From an uncultured Collinsella sp. (lineage in GTDB: Bacteria > Actinomycetota > Coriobacteriia > Coriobacteriales > Coriobacteriaceae), in the NCBI GenBank assembly GCA_902496005.1, contig CABUZI010000097.1, forward strand, positions 1-6,146: DNA of 6,146 bases, in the 5' to 3' direction. Positions 1 to 5,308 of this stretch are shown one piece after another. Within the stretch, counting starts at the first letter, position 1; every line of letters starts with the position of its first letter. The position numbers and the translations under genes were made by a program. The notes below the pieces were generated by a model that ran no database searches, had not been told where the DNA came from, and saw only the letters and a program-made list of their open reading frames with translations.

Positions 1-1
1 C

Positions 2-745
2 GGCGGCGGTGCGGGCGGCTTCTCCGCCGGCACTAAATGCGCCTACGACCTGGGCGCCCAGTGGTTCTGGGTGATGGACGACGACGTGCTCGTCATCCCC
101 GAAGGCATCGAGCGTCTTGCCAAGTGGACCGACCGCTACGATGTCATCCAGGGTTCGCGCCTAGACTTTGACGGCGGCGCCTTCTTTTGGCAATACCAAC
201 TCATCCTTTCGCTCGGCATTCCCAACCCAGTCGCCAAGTGGGATCTGGGTCCCGAGGGCTACCGCACCATGAACCAGCTGTGCTTTGAGGGCGGCATGTT
301 CTCGCGCCGCGTGGTCGACAAGATCGGCCTGCCCGACGCGCGCTTCTTTATCTACGGCGACGATGCCTGCTATGGCTACGTGGCCAGCCAGCACTTCTCC
401 GCCGCCGTTGTTGCCGACGTGGTTCTCAAGCGCGCCCGCGCCGTCTCTAACTGGGATATCGCCGGCAAGCGCCAGCTCAACTCCACGAGCGACACCAACC
501 GCTACTACATTATGCGCAACCGAGGCTTCCTCGCCCGCTACATGCAGATCTACGGCGACTATCACCCCGTGCTGTTCCGTCTGGGCAACGCCGCGACCTT
601 CTGCAAGGAATTCATTCGCCTGGCTGCCGTTGACAAGTGCTTTAAGACCGGCATCCCGGCGCTGCGCCGTGGCATGAAAGACGCCCGCAAGATTATCAAG
701 GACCCCGACTGGGAGCCCATGCCGCCCATGAAGGACGCAGAGTAA
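2..745 (+). CDS. Family 2 glycosyltransferase (galactofuranosyl/rhamnosyl-transferase-like), 5'-truncated by the window edge
   Basis: The frame is open from base 2 to the TAA at 743-745, giving 247 residues without a start. The visible part begins with GGGAGGFSAG (residues 1-10), the nucleotide-sugar-binding loop of GT2 enzymes. VMDDDV follows at residues 24-29 and holds the metal-binding DXD motif. FEGGMFSRRVVDKIGLP (about residues 76-92) and FFIYGDD (about 95-101) form the acceptor-side motif that usually reads FFIwGDDxEY. RYYIMRNR follows further on. This layout is typical of cytosolic enzymes that add sugars from UDP-galactofuranose or dTDP-rhamnose to cell-wall or capsular polysaccharide; which sugar is used cannot be told here. 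By family comparison roughly 65-80 N-terminal residues are missing. The residue after GDDA is Cys where Glu is common. The C-terminal ~70 residues are basic and show no membrane segment. The gene converges on its right neighbour with a 24-bp gap and no clear terminator. Confidence 0.88.
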   Translation, partial: GGGAGGFSAGTKCAYDLGAQWFWVMDDDVLVIPEGIERLAKWTDRYDVIQGSRLDFDGGAFFWQYQLILSLGIPNPVAKWDLGPEGYRTMNQLCFEGGMFSRRVVDKIGLPDARFFIYGDDACYGYVASQHFSAAVVADVVLKRARAVSNWDIAGKRQLNSTSDTNRYYIMRNRGFLARYMQIYGDYHPVLFRLGNAATFCKEFIRLAAVDKCFKTGIPALRRGMKDARKIIKDPDWEPMPPMKDAE

Positions 746-769
746 CGGAAGCCGGAAACACCTCAGCGC

Positions 770-2566
770 TTAAAGCCGCTGGCACACCGTAGCCACATGC
801 TGCCCATCAAAACCGAACCCCCAGCGCATGCGACCCACGCCGGGGCGCGGCACACGGATTTCGTCGATGCCGTCGCGCTCTATGTCGAGTAGCGACTGCA
901 CGGCCAGCAATTCCAGACCCAGCGCATCCACATCGGGGTCATACATCAAGTTAATCGTTATCAGCGGGCGCTCGTCCAGCATGCCAATCGTATCTGCTAC
1001 GTCGAACACAGCACCCGTAGGGAAAACCTGGATGTCCCAGCGACCCGCGCCACACTTTCGCCTCGAGGCAGGATTGGCATAGCCCGGCAAGCCAAAGCAG
1101 AGCCCCTGCAAGAGCAGATGATATGGCAGCGGCGCATCTGGGTCGGTCGCACCGATTCCCGCATCTCCCAGGATGCGGCTTAGCGCCCGCCTCACCGTAT
1201 CCTCGTCCCCACGGCACAACCCGTCGCGAAACGCATCGACGTCTCGAATGTCTTCGGCAGCACACTCAAACCACTCAATAATCACTAGACGCAAGGCCTG
1301 GCGAAGCTCGTTATTGGGCAATCGCAAAGCACGGAGGCGATCGCCATGTTCTGGCTCCTCAGTCATATCCGTCGTGAGAAAACCGGACAGATACAGCGCT
1401 GCCCACATGCCATCGTCAGGCGAGACATCTGACTCTGCAGTGCCCAAACAAAGCGGGACCTCAGCGCACCCATGGGCCTCGAGCAAATCAAACAAGACCG
1501 AAAGGCGGTCGAGATTCCACCCGGCAACTACCCTACTCAGGCAATCCGCATACCCATACAGATCGGCGCGCACAGGCGCCGTGCAGCCTCGGTCCAGAAA
1601 ACCGATCACGCGCGCCGGACTCGAGCAATAGACCCTGCCAAACCGATATCCCTCGAGCCATTCACGCGCATCATCAAGGTTTTCCTCGCGCCCAGCACGA
1701 TTCAACAGAGCCTGGACCTCGGCATCCGAAAAGCCGAACCAACGGTCACACCACGTCGAAAGCGGCGTCGACAGACAATACGAGCAACTGCGCGACGAAA
1801 GCGCCGCTTCGGCAGGACTGGGACGCTCCCCCATCAGACACGTCAGCCGCAACGAATCGCGCGCAGTGGCAATGGCGTCGAACAGCACACGATCGAATAG
1901 CCCTGCCGGATCGGCGCCGGAAGCGCCCCTCGCGCTCGCACGGCCCAACCACGCCGCGTCGTACCCATCAACGAGCAATACAACCTGCTCATCGCAGGCC
2001 ATCTCCAGCAGCCCAATGAGCACGCCAAGCACCGAGGCGACCTCATCCTCGCTCGCCGCGCCACGCGCAACGCGTTCGATGTGACGCACCTTGTCTCGAG
2101 CTAAATCCGGAGCCTCCAAGAGCGCCAACAATCGAGCGCACTCGCCCGAAAGGGCATCGCGCACGGCGCCGGCAACAGCGGGGCCACGCCTCGCAGCGCT
2201 AGAAAAGTCCAGCGATATCACCGGATAGCAAGCGTACTCATCCCGATAGCGCCCGCCGTCTGCATCCCAAATCTGAGCATCGGCAAACAAACGCTGACCA
2301 GCGCGACCGACCGCTGGACGCTCCAGAAAAGCCCTGAGCATCGACAAGTTCATGCTCTTGCCAAAACCCTCGGGTCGACAGCACACCACAACGGACGCGT
2401 CGCAGTCCAACACATCGGCAATAAACATGGTCTTGTCGACCAGCATGCAGCAACCAAGAGCTTCCGCATAGTCGTGCATGCCAATGGGCAAAATCGCATC
2501 GTCATCACAGCCGATCAAACGCACGCCAAAGCCGGCAGCACAACCATTATTTGCCTGTTCAGACAC
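770..2566 (-). CDS. AAA-ATPase-like / DUF1703 (PD-(D/E)XK nuclease-superfamily) protein with degenerate active-site motifs
   Basis: This 598-residue protein matches the landmarks of the AAA-ATPase-like (PF09820) plus DUF1703 architecture, common and multicopy in gut anaerobes and of unknown biological role. In order: LPIGMHDY (residues 26-33), VDKTMFI (43-49), the P-loop RPEGFGKSMNLSML (64-77), Walker B LLVDGYD (197-203), FGFSDAEV (277-284), YCSSPARVIGFL (313-324), WAALYLSGFLTT (388-399), LPNNELRQAL (416-425), nuclease-like GRWDI (508-512), and the closing WGFGFDGQHV (582-591). Family members usually read RPRRFGKS, VDEYD and E-[FLIV]-K; here these are RPEGFGKS, VDGYD and apparently NLM (about 539-541), so ATP hydrolysis and nuclease activity may be lost. 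It has 23 cysteines (3.8%). The GTG start at 2566 is chosen for its Shine-Dalgarno; an open frame reaches a TTG at 2686 without one. Codons ending in T are more frequent than in sufC, suggesting low expression or acquisition. Family call fairly sure; function unknown. Confidence 0.82.
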   Translation of the reverse strand: MSEQANNGCAAGFGVRLIGCDDDAILPIGMHDYAEALGCCMLVDKTMFIADVLDCDASVVVCCRPEGFGKSMNLSMLRAFLERPAVGRAGQRLFADAQIWDADGGRYRDEYACYPVISLDFSSAARRGPAVAGAVRDALSGECARLLALLEAPDLARDKVRHIERVARGAASEDEVASVLGVLIGLLEMACDEQVVLLVDGYDAAWLGRASARGASGADPAGLFDRVLFDAIATARDSLRLTCLMGERPSPAEAALSSRSCSYCLSTPLSTWCDRWFGFSDAEVQALLNRAGREENLDDAREWLEGYRFGRVYCSSPARVIGFLDRGCTAPVRADLYGYADCLSRVVAGWNLDRLSVLFDLLEAHGCAEVPLCLGTAESDVSPDDGMWAALYLSGFLTTDMTEEPEHGDRLRALRLPNNELRQALRLVIIEWFECAAEDIRDVDAFRDGLCRGDEDTVRRALSRILGDAGIGATDPDAPLPYHLLLQGLCFGLPGYANPASRRKCGAGRWDIQVFPTGAVFDVADTIGMLDERPLITINLMYDPDVDALGLELLAVQSLLDIERDGIDEIRVPRPGVGRMRWGFGFDGQHVATVCQRL

Positions 2567-2574
2567 CAAAACGT

Positions 2575-2582
2575 TCCCCCCT
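2575..2582 (-). promoter_or_regulatory. Ribosome binding site fixing the start of the AAA-like gene
   Basis: Read on the minus strand, AGGGGGGA lies 8 nt before the GTG at 2566-2564, and 5 nt before an adjacent in-frame TTG at 2569-2567. No comparable site precedes the far upstream TTG at 2686. The translated upstream extension (about 40 residues) also lies outside the family homology, which begins near LPIG. GTG 2566 is therefore preferred, with TTG 2569 as the alternative. A possible -10 hexamer, TACAAT, occurs at 2607-2602, but no good -35 is visible at the right distance. Confidence 0.65.
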
Positions 2583-2692
2583 AAATCGCAGCACGATGCC
2601 AATTGTAATGACCGCCTCGCGCGTACCGATGTCGCCGCGCGAACATATCGGGCAACGGTAGCAACAAGAGGTGTGAGGGGGCACAACTAATC

Positions 2693-2702
2693 GTTGCACA
2701 AC
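2693..2702. repeat. 10-bp palindrome GTTGCACAAC, copy 1
   Basis: A perfect palindrome lying 127 bp upstream of the GTG of the AAA-like gene, directly beyond the U-tract of the surface-protein terminator. On the minus strand a second half-match, GTTGTGC, follows at 2687-2681. The identical 10-mer lies upstream of the surface-protein gene at 4657-4666. It could be an operator half of a shared regulator or chance; it is not needed for the terminator stem. Confidence 0.4.
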
Positions 2703-2740
2703 AAAAAACGGGGCCCGATGCATTCGCACCGGACCCCGTT
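2703..2740 (-). terminator. Rho-independent terminator after the sortase-anchored protein gene
   Basis: On the minus strand the transcript reads AACGGGGTCCG, a 12-nt loop, then CGGGCCCCGTT running into a tract of T residues (positions 2708 to 2703). The stem has ten Watson-Crick pairs (2707-2717 with 2730-2740) and a single internal mismatch at 2714/2733. The loop can close three more pairs (TGC with GCA). It sits 32 nt after the stop codon of the surface-protein gene, so transcription of that gene should end before the AAA-like gene, which then needs its own promoter. Confidence 0.92.
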
Positions 2741-2771
2741 CCGACTCTTTAGTTATCTGGCAACCGAGAGG

Positions 2772-4583
2772 CTACTCCTCCGAGCTGTCCTCCCCAGAAG
2801 CTTTCTTCTGCTGATCGAGCTTATGCTTACCGCTCACGATGGACGTAGCGCCCAGCGTAGCCAAGCTCGCACTGGCAAGGCTCGCCATCACGATCAAGTC
2901 GCCCGTCTTGGGCATATTGCCGCCAGATGACTTGGTCGTTGTAGTCGTCGTGGTTGTAGTGGTCACCGTCTTGGAGTCATTTTGCTCCTGAACCTGGTTA
3001 TCAGCGCCGCTCTTGTCGTCGTCTTCGGACTGTTTCTTTTCGCCCTCGGTCTTGCTCTCGTCCTTCTTCTCAGATTCAGACTTCTTATCCTCGTCCTTCT
3101 TCTGAGCGGACTTGTCGCCCTTCTCATCAGAGCTAGGACCCTTATCGGATTCAGCCTTCTCGGAAGCCTTGTCCTTTGAGTCGCCCTTTGCGGCCTCGGT
3201 CTTTTCCATGGAAACCTGATCAGAGTTGTCCTTGTTCTGAGTCGAGCCATTATTGACGCCAGCCATCAGCGAAGAGCCCAACGTAGAACCAAGCTGCACG
3301 GAGAAAGAAGGCTTCTTGTCCGGCGAAGCAACGGGAGCGTCCGGCGCCTTATTCGAGTCGTCCTTGGAAGCATCGGAATCAGGGGTTGCGTCAGAGCCGA
3401 AGCCGTTGTTAGAGCCGGTGCCAACGGACGAATCGCTCGAACCAGTGGAAGAATCAGAGGAACCAGCGTCGGTCGAACCAGAGGCGGCGCTGTCCGTATT
3501 GCCGGCAGAGCTTGAAGACGAATCGCCCGCAGCAGAGCCGTTCAAATCGGAGCCGTTCGAGGTAGAGCCGTCGTTGGTAGTGCCGCCAGCAGAGCCATTA
3601 CCGTCAGCATCGGTCGAGGGCGCATCCATCCTGTCATCGTTGACATCGTCACTCGAGTCGCCATTCGAATCAGGTGTCGGCGAGGGCGCCGGTGTGGGCT
3701 CGGGCTGCACGGGCGTCGCAGCGGCAGCCTCATCCTCGGCGATAAAAACCAAGCAGTCCTTCAGCTCATTTTTATAACGATTCTTCCAGCCCTCATGATA
3801 CTGGGGCTGACTCGAAAACTTAGTGGCGACATTGTTGACCACGCTATTGGAGAGCGCCGTCACAAACTCGCGGTCGGACATATCGTTGGAAAGATTCGCC
3901 CAGCGGAAAAAGTCCCTGCAGCCACCGGTGCCGCACATGTTGGTGATGCTCCACACCATGCCCTTGACGCAATCGGCGCGGCCCGAAATATCAATGCCCA
4001 GGCCGCTCTTGAGCCACGCCTCGGTCACCGCATAGTACGAGTTGTACGCATAGGCATCTTGAAGTGCTGAGAACTCAACAGGATCGGTGTTGTACGCACC
4101 TTGGAAGGCATCCTGCGCGATATGGCCCAGCTCGGTAAATTGGCCGTTCTCGTACATGGCATTGCTCGCGTTGGAAATCTCGCTGCCGCGATCAATCGCA
4201 TCCTTGAGCATGCTGTATTTTTCAGGGTTGTAGTTGTAGGCCTGCTTCATAAACGGAATGAGCGACCAACGGCGGTCGAACTGGTAATAGCCCAGCGCGT
4301 TATAACCGTCGCCATACGAAAAGCCCTGGTTGTAGTTGCCATGGCTCTCGTACTTGGTAAAGTACTTCATCTCGGGAGTCACGTTTACAAACGAAACGCC
4401 CTGGACCGACCTCAGCACGCCCGAGAAGGACTGCTGGGTGTAGAGGCCTTTGTCGATATCGGTGGCATCCGAGGCAACGCCCGGCGTGGGTTCCTCGGCA
4501 GCGGCGGGCGCGGGCGCGGTAACGGCGCTAAACGAAAGCGCCAGCGTCAGGCCCGCGACAATAGCAGAATGCTTGGGCTGCAT
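2772..4583 (-). CDS. Secreted, sortase-anchored (MPKTG) surface protein with a lysozyme-like N-terminal domain
   Basis: 603 residues. Residues 1-29 form a signal peptide: QPKHS start, hydrophobic core IVAGLTLALSFSAVTA, likely cleavage after APAAA. Residues about 62-285 are a compact domain. The stretch KYESHGNYN (77-85) followed by GDGYNALGYYQFD (91-103) resembles the catalytic-Glu and G-x-x-Q motifs of the lysozyme/lytic-transglycosylase fold, with E79 as candidate acid. Four cysteines (205, 217, 222, 277) could form disulfides outside the cell. Residues 286-424 are Pro- then Ser/Gly/Asp-rich. PSFSVQLGSTLGSSLMAGV (425-443) is a short hydrophobic island. Residues 450-538 are Lys/Glu/Asp/Ser-rich, followed by ten threonines (541-550). 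NMPKTGD (556-562), a hydrophobic span (563-584) and a KHK-containing tail form the sortase signal. ATG 4583 has GGGAGG 5 nt upstream. A role in peptidoglycan turnover or adhesion is inferred; no sortase is in the window. Confidence 0.88.
   Translation of the reverse strand: MQPKHSAIVAGLTLALSFSAVTAPAPAAAEEPTPGVASDATDIDKGLYTQQSFSGVLRSVQGVSFVNVTPEMKYFTKYESHGNYNQGFSYGDGYNALGYYQFDRRWSLIPFMKQAYNYNPEKYSMLKDAIDRGSEISNASNAMYENGQFTELGHIAQDAFQGAYNTDPVEFSALQDAYAYNSYYAVTEAWLKSGLGIDISGRADCVKGMVWSITNMCGTGGCRDFFRWANLSNDMSDREFVTALSNSVVNNVATKFSSQPQYHEGWKNRYKNELKDCLVFIAEDEAAAATPVQPEPTPAPSPTPDSNGDSSDDVNDDRMDAPSTDADGNGSAGGTTNDGSTSNGSDLNGSAAGDSSSSSAGNTDSAASGSTDAGSSDSSTGSSDSSVGTGSNNGFGSDATPDSDASKDDSNKAPDAPVASPDKKPSFSVQLGSTLGSSLMAGVNNGSTQNKDNSDQVSMEKTEAAKGDSKDKASEKAESDKGPSSDEKGDKSAQKKDEDKKSESEKKDESKTEGEKKQSEDDDKSGADNQVQEQNDSKTVTTTTTTTTTTKSSGGNMPKTGDLIVMASLASASLATLGATSIVSGKHKLDQQKKASGEDSSEE
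2928..3728 (-). repeat. Low-complexity stalk region of the surface protein
   Basis: This region codes for residues 286-552: PEPTPAPSPTP, then Ser/Asp/Gly/Asn-rich sequence with a near-duplicated GSSDSS unit (SSDSSTGSSDSSVG at 374-387), then a charged Lys/Glu/Asp/Ser block with KSESEKKDESKTEGEKK-type periodicity, then the Thr tract. It probably extends the N-terminal domain through the cell wall. The DNA repeats are imperfect; this is amino-acid bias, not a clean tandem array. Long open frames on both strands here are by-products of the bias. Confidence 0.8.
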
Positions 4584-4653
4584 AAGATCCTCCCTGCATT
4601 GGTGTAGTTAAAGTGCAGTTTGCAAAGATAAAACTAAGTATTGCAGCTCGCCC

Positions 4654-4669
4654 GTTGTTGCACAACAAC
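4654..4669. repeat. 16-bp inverted repeat GTTGTTG-CA-CAACAAC upstream of the surface-protein gene; contains GTTGCACAAC copy 2
   Basis: The 7-bp arms are perfect with a 2-bp centre, 71 bp upstream of the ATG. The right arm continues as CAACAACCCCTC (4663-4674), repeated nearly exactly as CAACAACCCTCC at 4684-4695, 21 bp (two helical turns) away. A weak minus-strand promoter, TTGTTG (4668-4663), 17 bp, TGCAAT (4645-4640), would overlap the palindrome. An RNA hairpin is possible but no U-tract follows, so an operator is more likely than a terminator. No terminator for the rrf2 gene is visible in this 139-bp gap, so read-through from rrf2 cannot be excluded. Confidence 0.5.
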
Positions 4670-4722
4670 CCCTCGGTAAACGGCAACAACCCTCCGCGAA
4701 ATCTTAAGGAATTGCGCTCAAC

Positions 4723-5154
4723 CTACAGCTTAATGTCAAAGTTGATCTCGGGGACGGCGGCCAAGTCGGCCAACGTCACGCCGTCGACGTACTTTTCGAT
4801 CACGTCGTCCAGACCGCGCCAGAACTTGACGGTCGAGCACAGATCGCTGCGGGCGCAACTGTTGTCGATGCCGTCGCACGCCACCGGAGCCGTGCTGCCC
4901 TCGACGGCGCGCAGGATGTCGCCGGCACGCACCTCGGCCGGGTCCTTGGCCATCATGTAGCCGCCGCCCTTGCCGCGCACGCTCTTAAGCAGGCCCGCCT
5001 TCATAAGCGGACGAACCAGCTGCTCCAGATACTTTTGCGAGATATGCTCGCGGTCGGCAACCTCGCGCAGGGCAATCTTGCCCTCGGCGTCGCCCAGCGC
5101 CGCGATATAGATCATCAGTCGGAGGGCATAGCGGCCCTTAGAAGAAATGAGCAT
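4723..5154 (-). CDS. Rrf2-family (IscR-like) transcriptional regulator, probable Fe-S sensor of the suf operon
   Basis: 143 residues, a normal length for Rrf2 proteins. The opening MLISSKGRYALRLMIYIA is the classic Rrf2 N-terminus. Residues 27-56 (ALREVADREHISQKYLEQLV and onward) form the winged-helix DNA-reading part, followed by SVRGKGGGYMMAK (58-70), the wing. Three cysteines, C93, C100 and C106 (C-x6-C-x5-C), sit where IscR ligates a [2Fe-2S] cluster, then FWRGLDDVIEKYVDGVTLADL, the usual C-terminal helix. By family precedent the cluster-bound form represses iron-sulfur assembly genes. The gene is divergent from sufC across a 218-bp region containing an IscR-type site, which supports control of suf and of itself. 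ATG 5154 is chosen because GGGAGGG precedes it and homology starts at MLISSKGRYA; a TTG 48 bp upstream would add unrelated residues. No symbol is assigned because iscR and sufR-like names are used inconsistently for this group. Confidence 0.9.
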   Translation of the reverse strand: MLISSKGRYALRLMIYIAALGDAEGKIALREVADREHISQKYLEQLVRPLMKAGLLKSVRGKGGGYMMAKDPAEVRAGDILRAVEGSTAPVACDGIDNSCARSDLCSTVKFWRGLDDVIEKYVDGVTLADLAAVPEINFDIKL

Positions 5155-5160
5155 ACCTAC

Positions 5161-5166
5161 CCTCCC
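5161..5166 (-). promoter_or_regulatory. Ribosome binding site of the rrf2-family gene
   Basis: On the minus strand GGGAGG lies 6 nt before ATG 5154 and settles the start. Four of its bases can pair with an upstream UCCCA, so the site may be occluded in one RNA fold (see findings). Confidence 0.75.
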
Positions 5167-5175
5167 ATCGTTACT

Positions 5176-5243
5176 GGGACAAAACCAGGCTTGTTTGCCC
5201 AAATCCTATGCACGCGGGGCAAACAAACCTGATTTTATGTCCC
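5176..5243. repeat. 68-nt near-perfect inverted repeat between rrf2 and sufC
   Basis: The left arm is 5176-5200, the right arm 5217-5243, and the loop is 16 nt (5201-5216). The inner ten pairs, TTGTTTGCCC with GGGCAAACAA, are perfect, followed by CAGG/CCTG and an outer GGGACA/TGTCCC block. As + strand it has two C-A mismatches and a 2-nt bulge. As minus-strand RNA both mismatches become G-U pairs. It starts 22 nt upstream of the rrf2 ATG. It could be an mRNA leader structure of rrf2, a REP/MITE-like dispersed palindrome, or a large protein-binding dyad. No U-tract follows in either direction, so it is not a standard terminator. Confidence 0.8.
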
Positions 5244-5259
5244 TCATCTAAAAAGTCGA
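5232..5259 (-). promoter_or_regulatory. Candidate promoter of the rrf2 gene, overlapping the IscR-like site
   Basis: On the minus strand TCGACT (5259-5254), a 16-bp spacer and TAAAAT (5237-5232) give a -35/-10 pair with four and five matches to consensus. The -35 lies inside the IscR-type operator, as expected for autorepression. This start would lie inside the large inverted repeat, so only part of that structure would be transcribed. An alternative -10, TAGATG (5250-5245), would include nearly all of it but lacks a good -35. Confidence 0.4.
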
Positions 5260-5276
5260 GTGGATTAGTCGGGTTT
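5252..5276. promoter_or_regulatory. IscR type 1-like operator in the rrf2-suf intergenic region
   Basis: On the minus strand the left half reads AAACCCGACTAAT and the right half CCACTCGACTTT. Against the E. coli IscR type 1 consensus (half-site ATASYYGACTRW, palindromic, 25 bp) I count 21 of 25 agreements; the left half-site is nearly perfect and the mismatches lie mostly in the right. It ends 4 bp before the suf -35 and overlaps the candidate rrf2 -35, the expected position for a shared repressor. The consensus is quoted from memory of the IscR literature. Confidence 0.6.
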
Positions 5277-5280
5277 TCCC

Positions 5281-5308
5281 TTGACTAACGCCGAACCCAT
5301 AGTAACTT
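5281..5308 (+). promoter_or_regulatory. Candidate sigma-70-type promoter of the suf operon
   Basis: TTGACT (5281-5286), a 16-bp spacer and TAACTT (5303-5308) form the best + strand promoter upstream of sufC, with five of six -35 matches and a weaker -10. The -35 lies inside CTTGACTAA, itself a match to the IscR half-site SYYGACTRW, so a second weak regulator contact is possible. The predicted leader before sufC would be about 58 nt. Confidence 0.55.

Noticed and set aside
764..781. Possible bidirectional terminator between the convergent genes (CAGCG, 8-nt gap, CGCTG)
   Set aside because: Only five pairs, it overlaps the stop codon of the AAA-like gene, and no T-tract follows on either strand.
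2567..2686. Forty-residue N-terminal extension of the AAA-like protein from TTG 2686
   Set aside because: No ribosome site precedes the TTG, the extension has no family homology, and a strong AGGGGGG site marks the GTG at 2566.
3253..3777. 174-residue + strand frame, rich in Glu, Ser, Pro and Val
   Set aside because: It is the complement of the Ser/Asp/Gly-coding stalk; its bias is a mirror of that low complexity and it has no independent start signal or homology.
4101..4607. 168-residue + strand frame opposite the signal peptide and lysozyme-like domain
   Set aside because: Antisense to a well-supported secreted domain; the product resembles no known family.
4654..4669. The GTTGTTG-CA-CAACAAC dyad as a terminator for the rrf2 gene
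   Set aside because: Its loop is too tight and the minus-strand sequence after it is GGGCGAGC, not a U-tract.
5155..5202. Sixteen-residue extension of the Rrf2 protein from TTG 5202
   Set aside because: It would translate the inverted-repeat arm and the Shine-Dalgarno; Rrf2 homology begins exactly at ATG 5154.
5176..5243. The large inverted repeat as an intrinsic terminator or as IS terminal repeats
   Set aside because: No U-tract on either side, and only a 16-nt spacer between the arms with no room for a transposase; no clear target-site duplication was seen.
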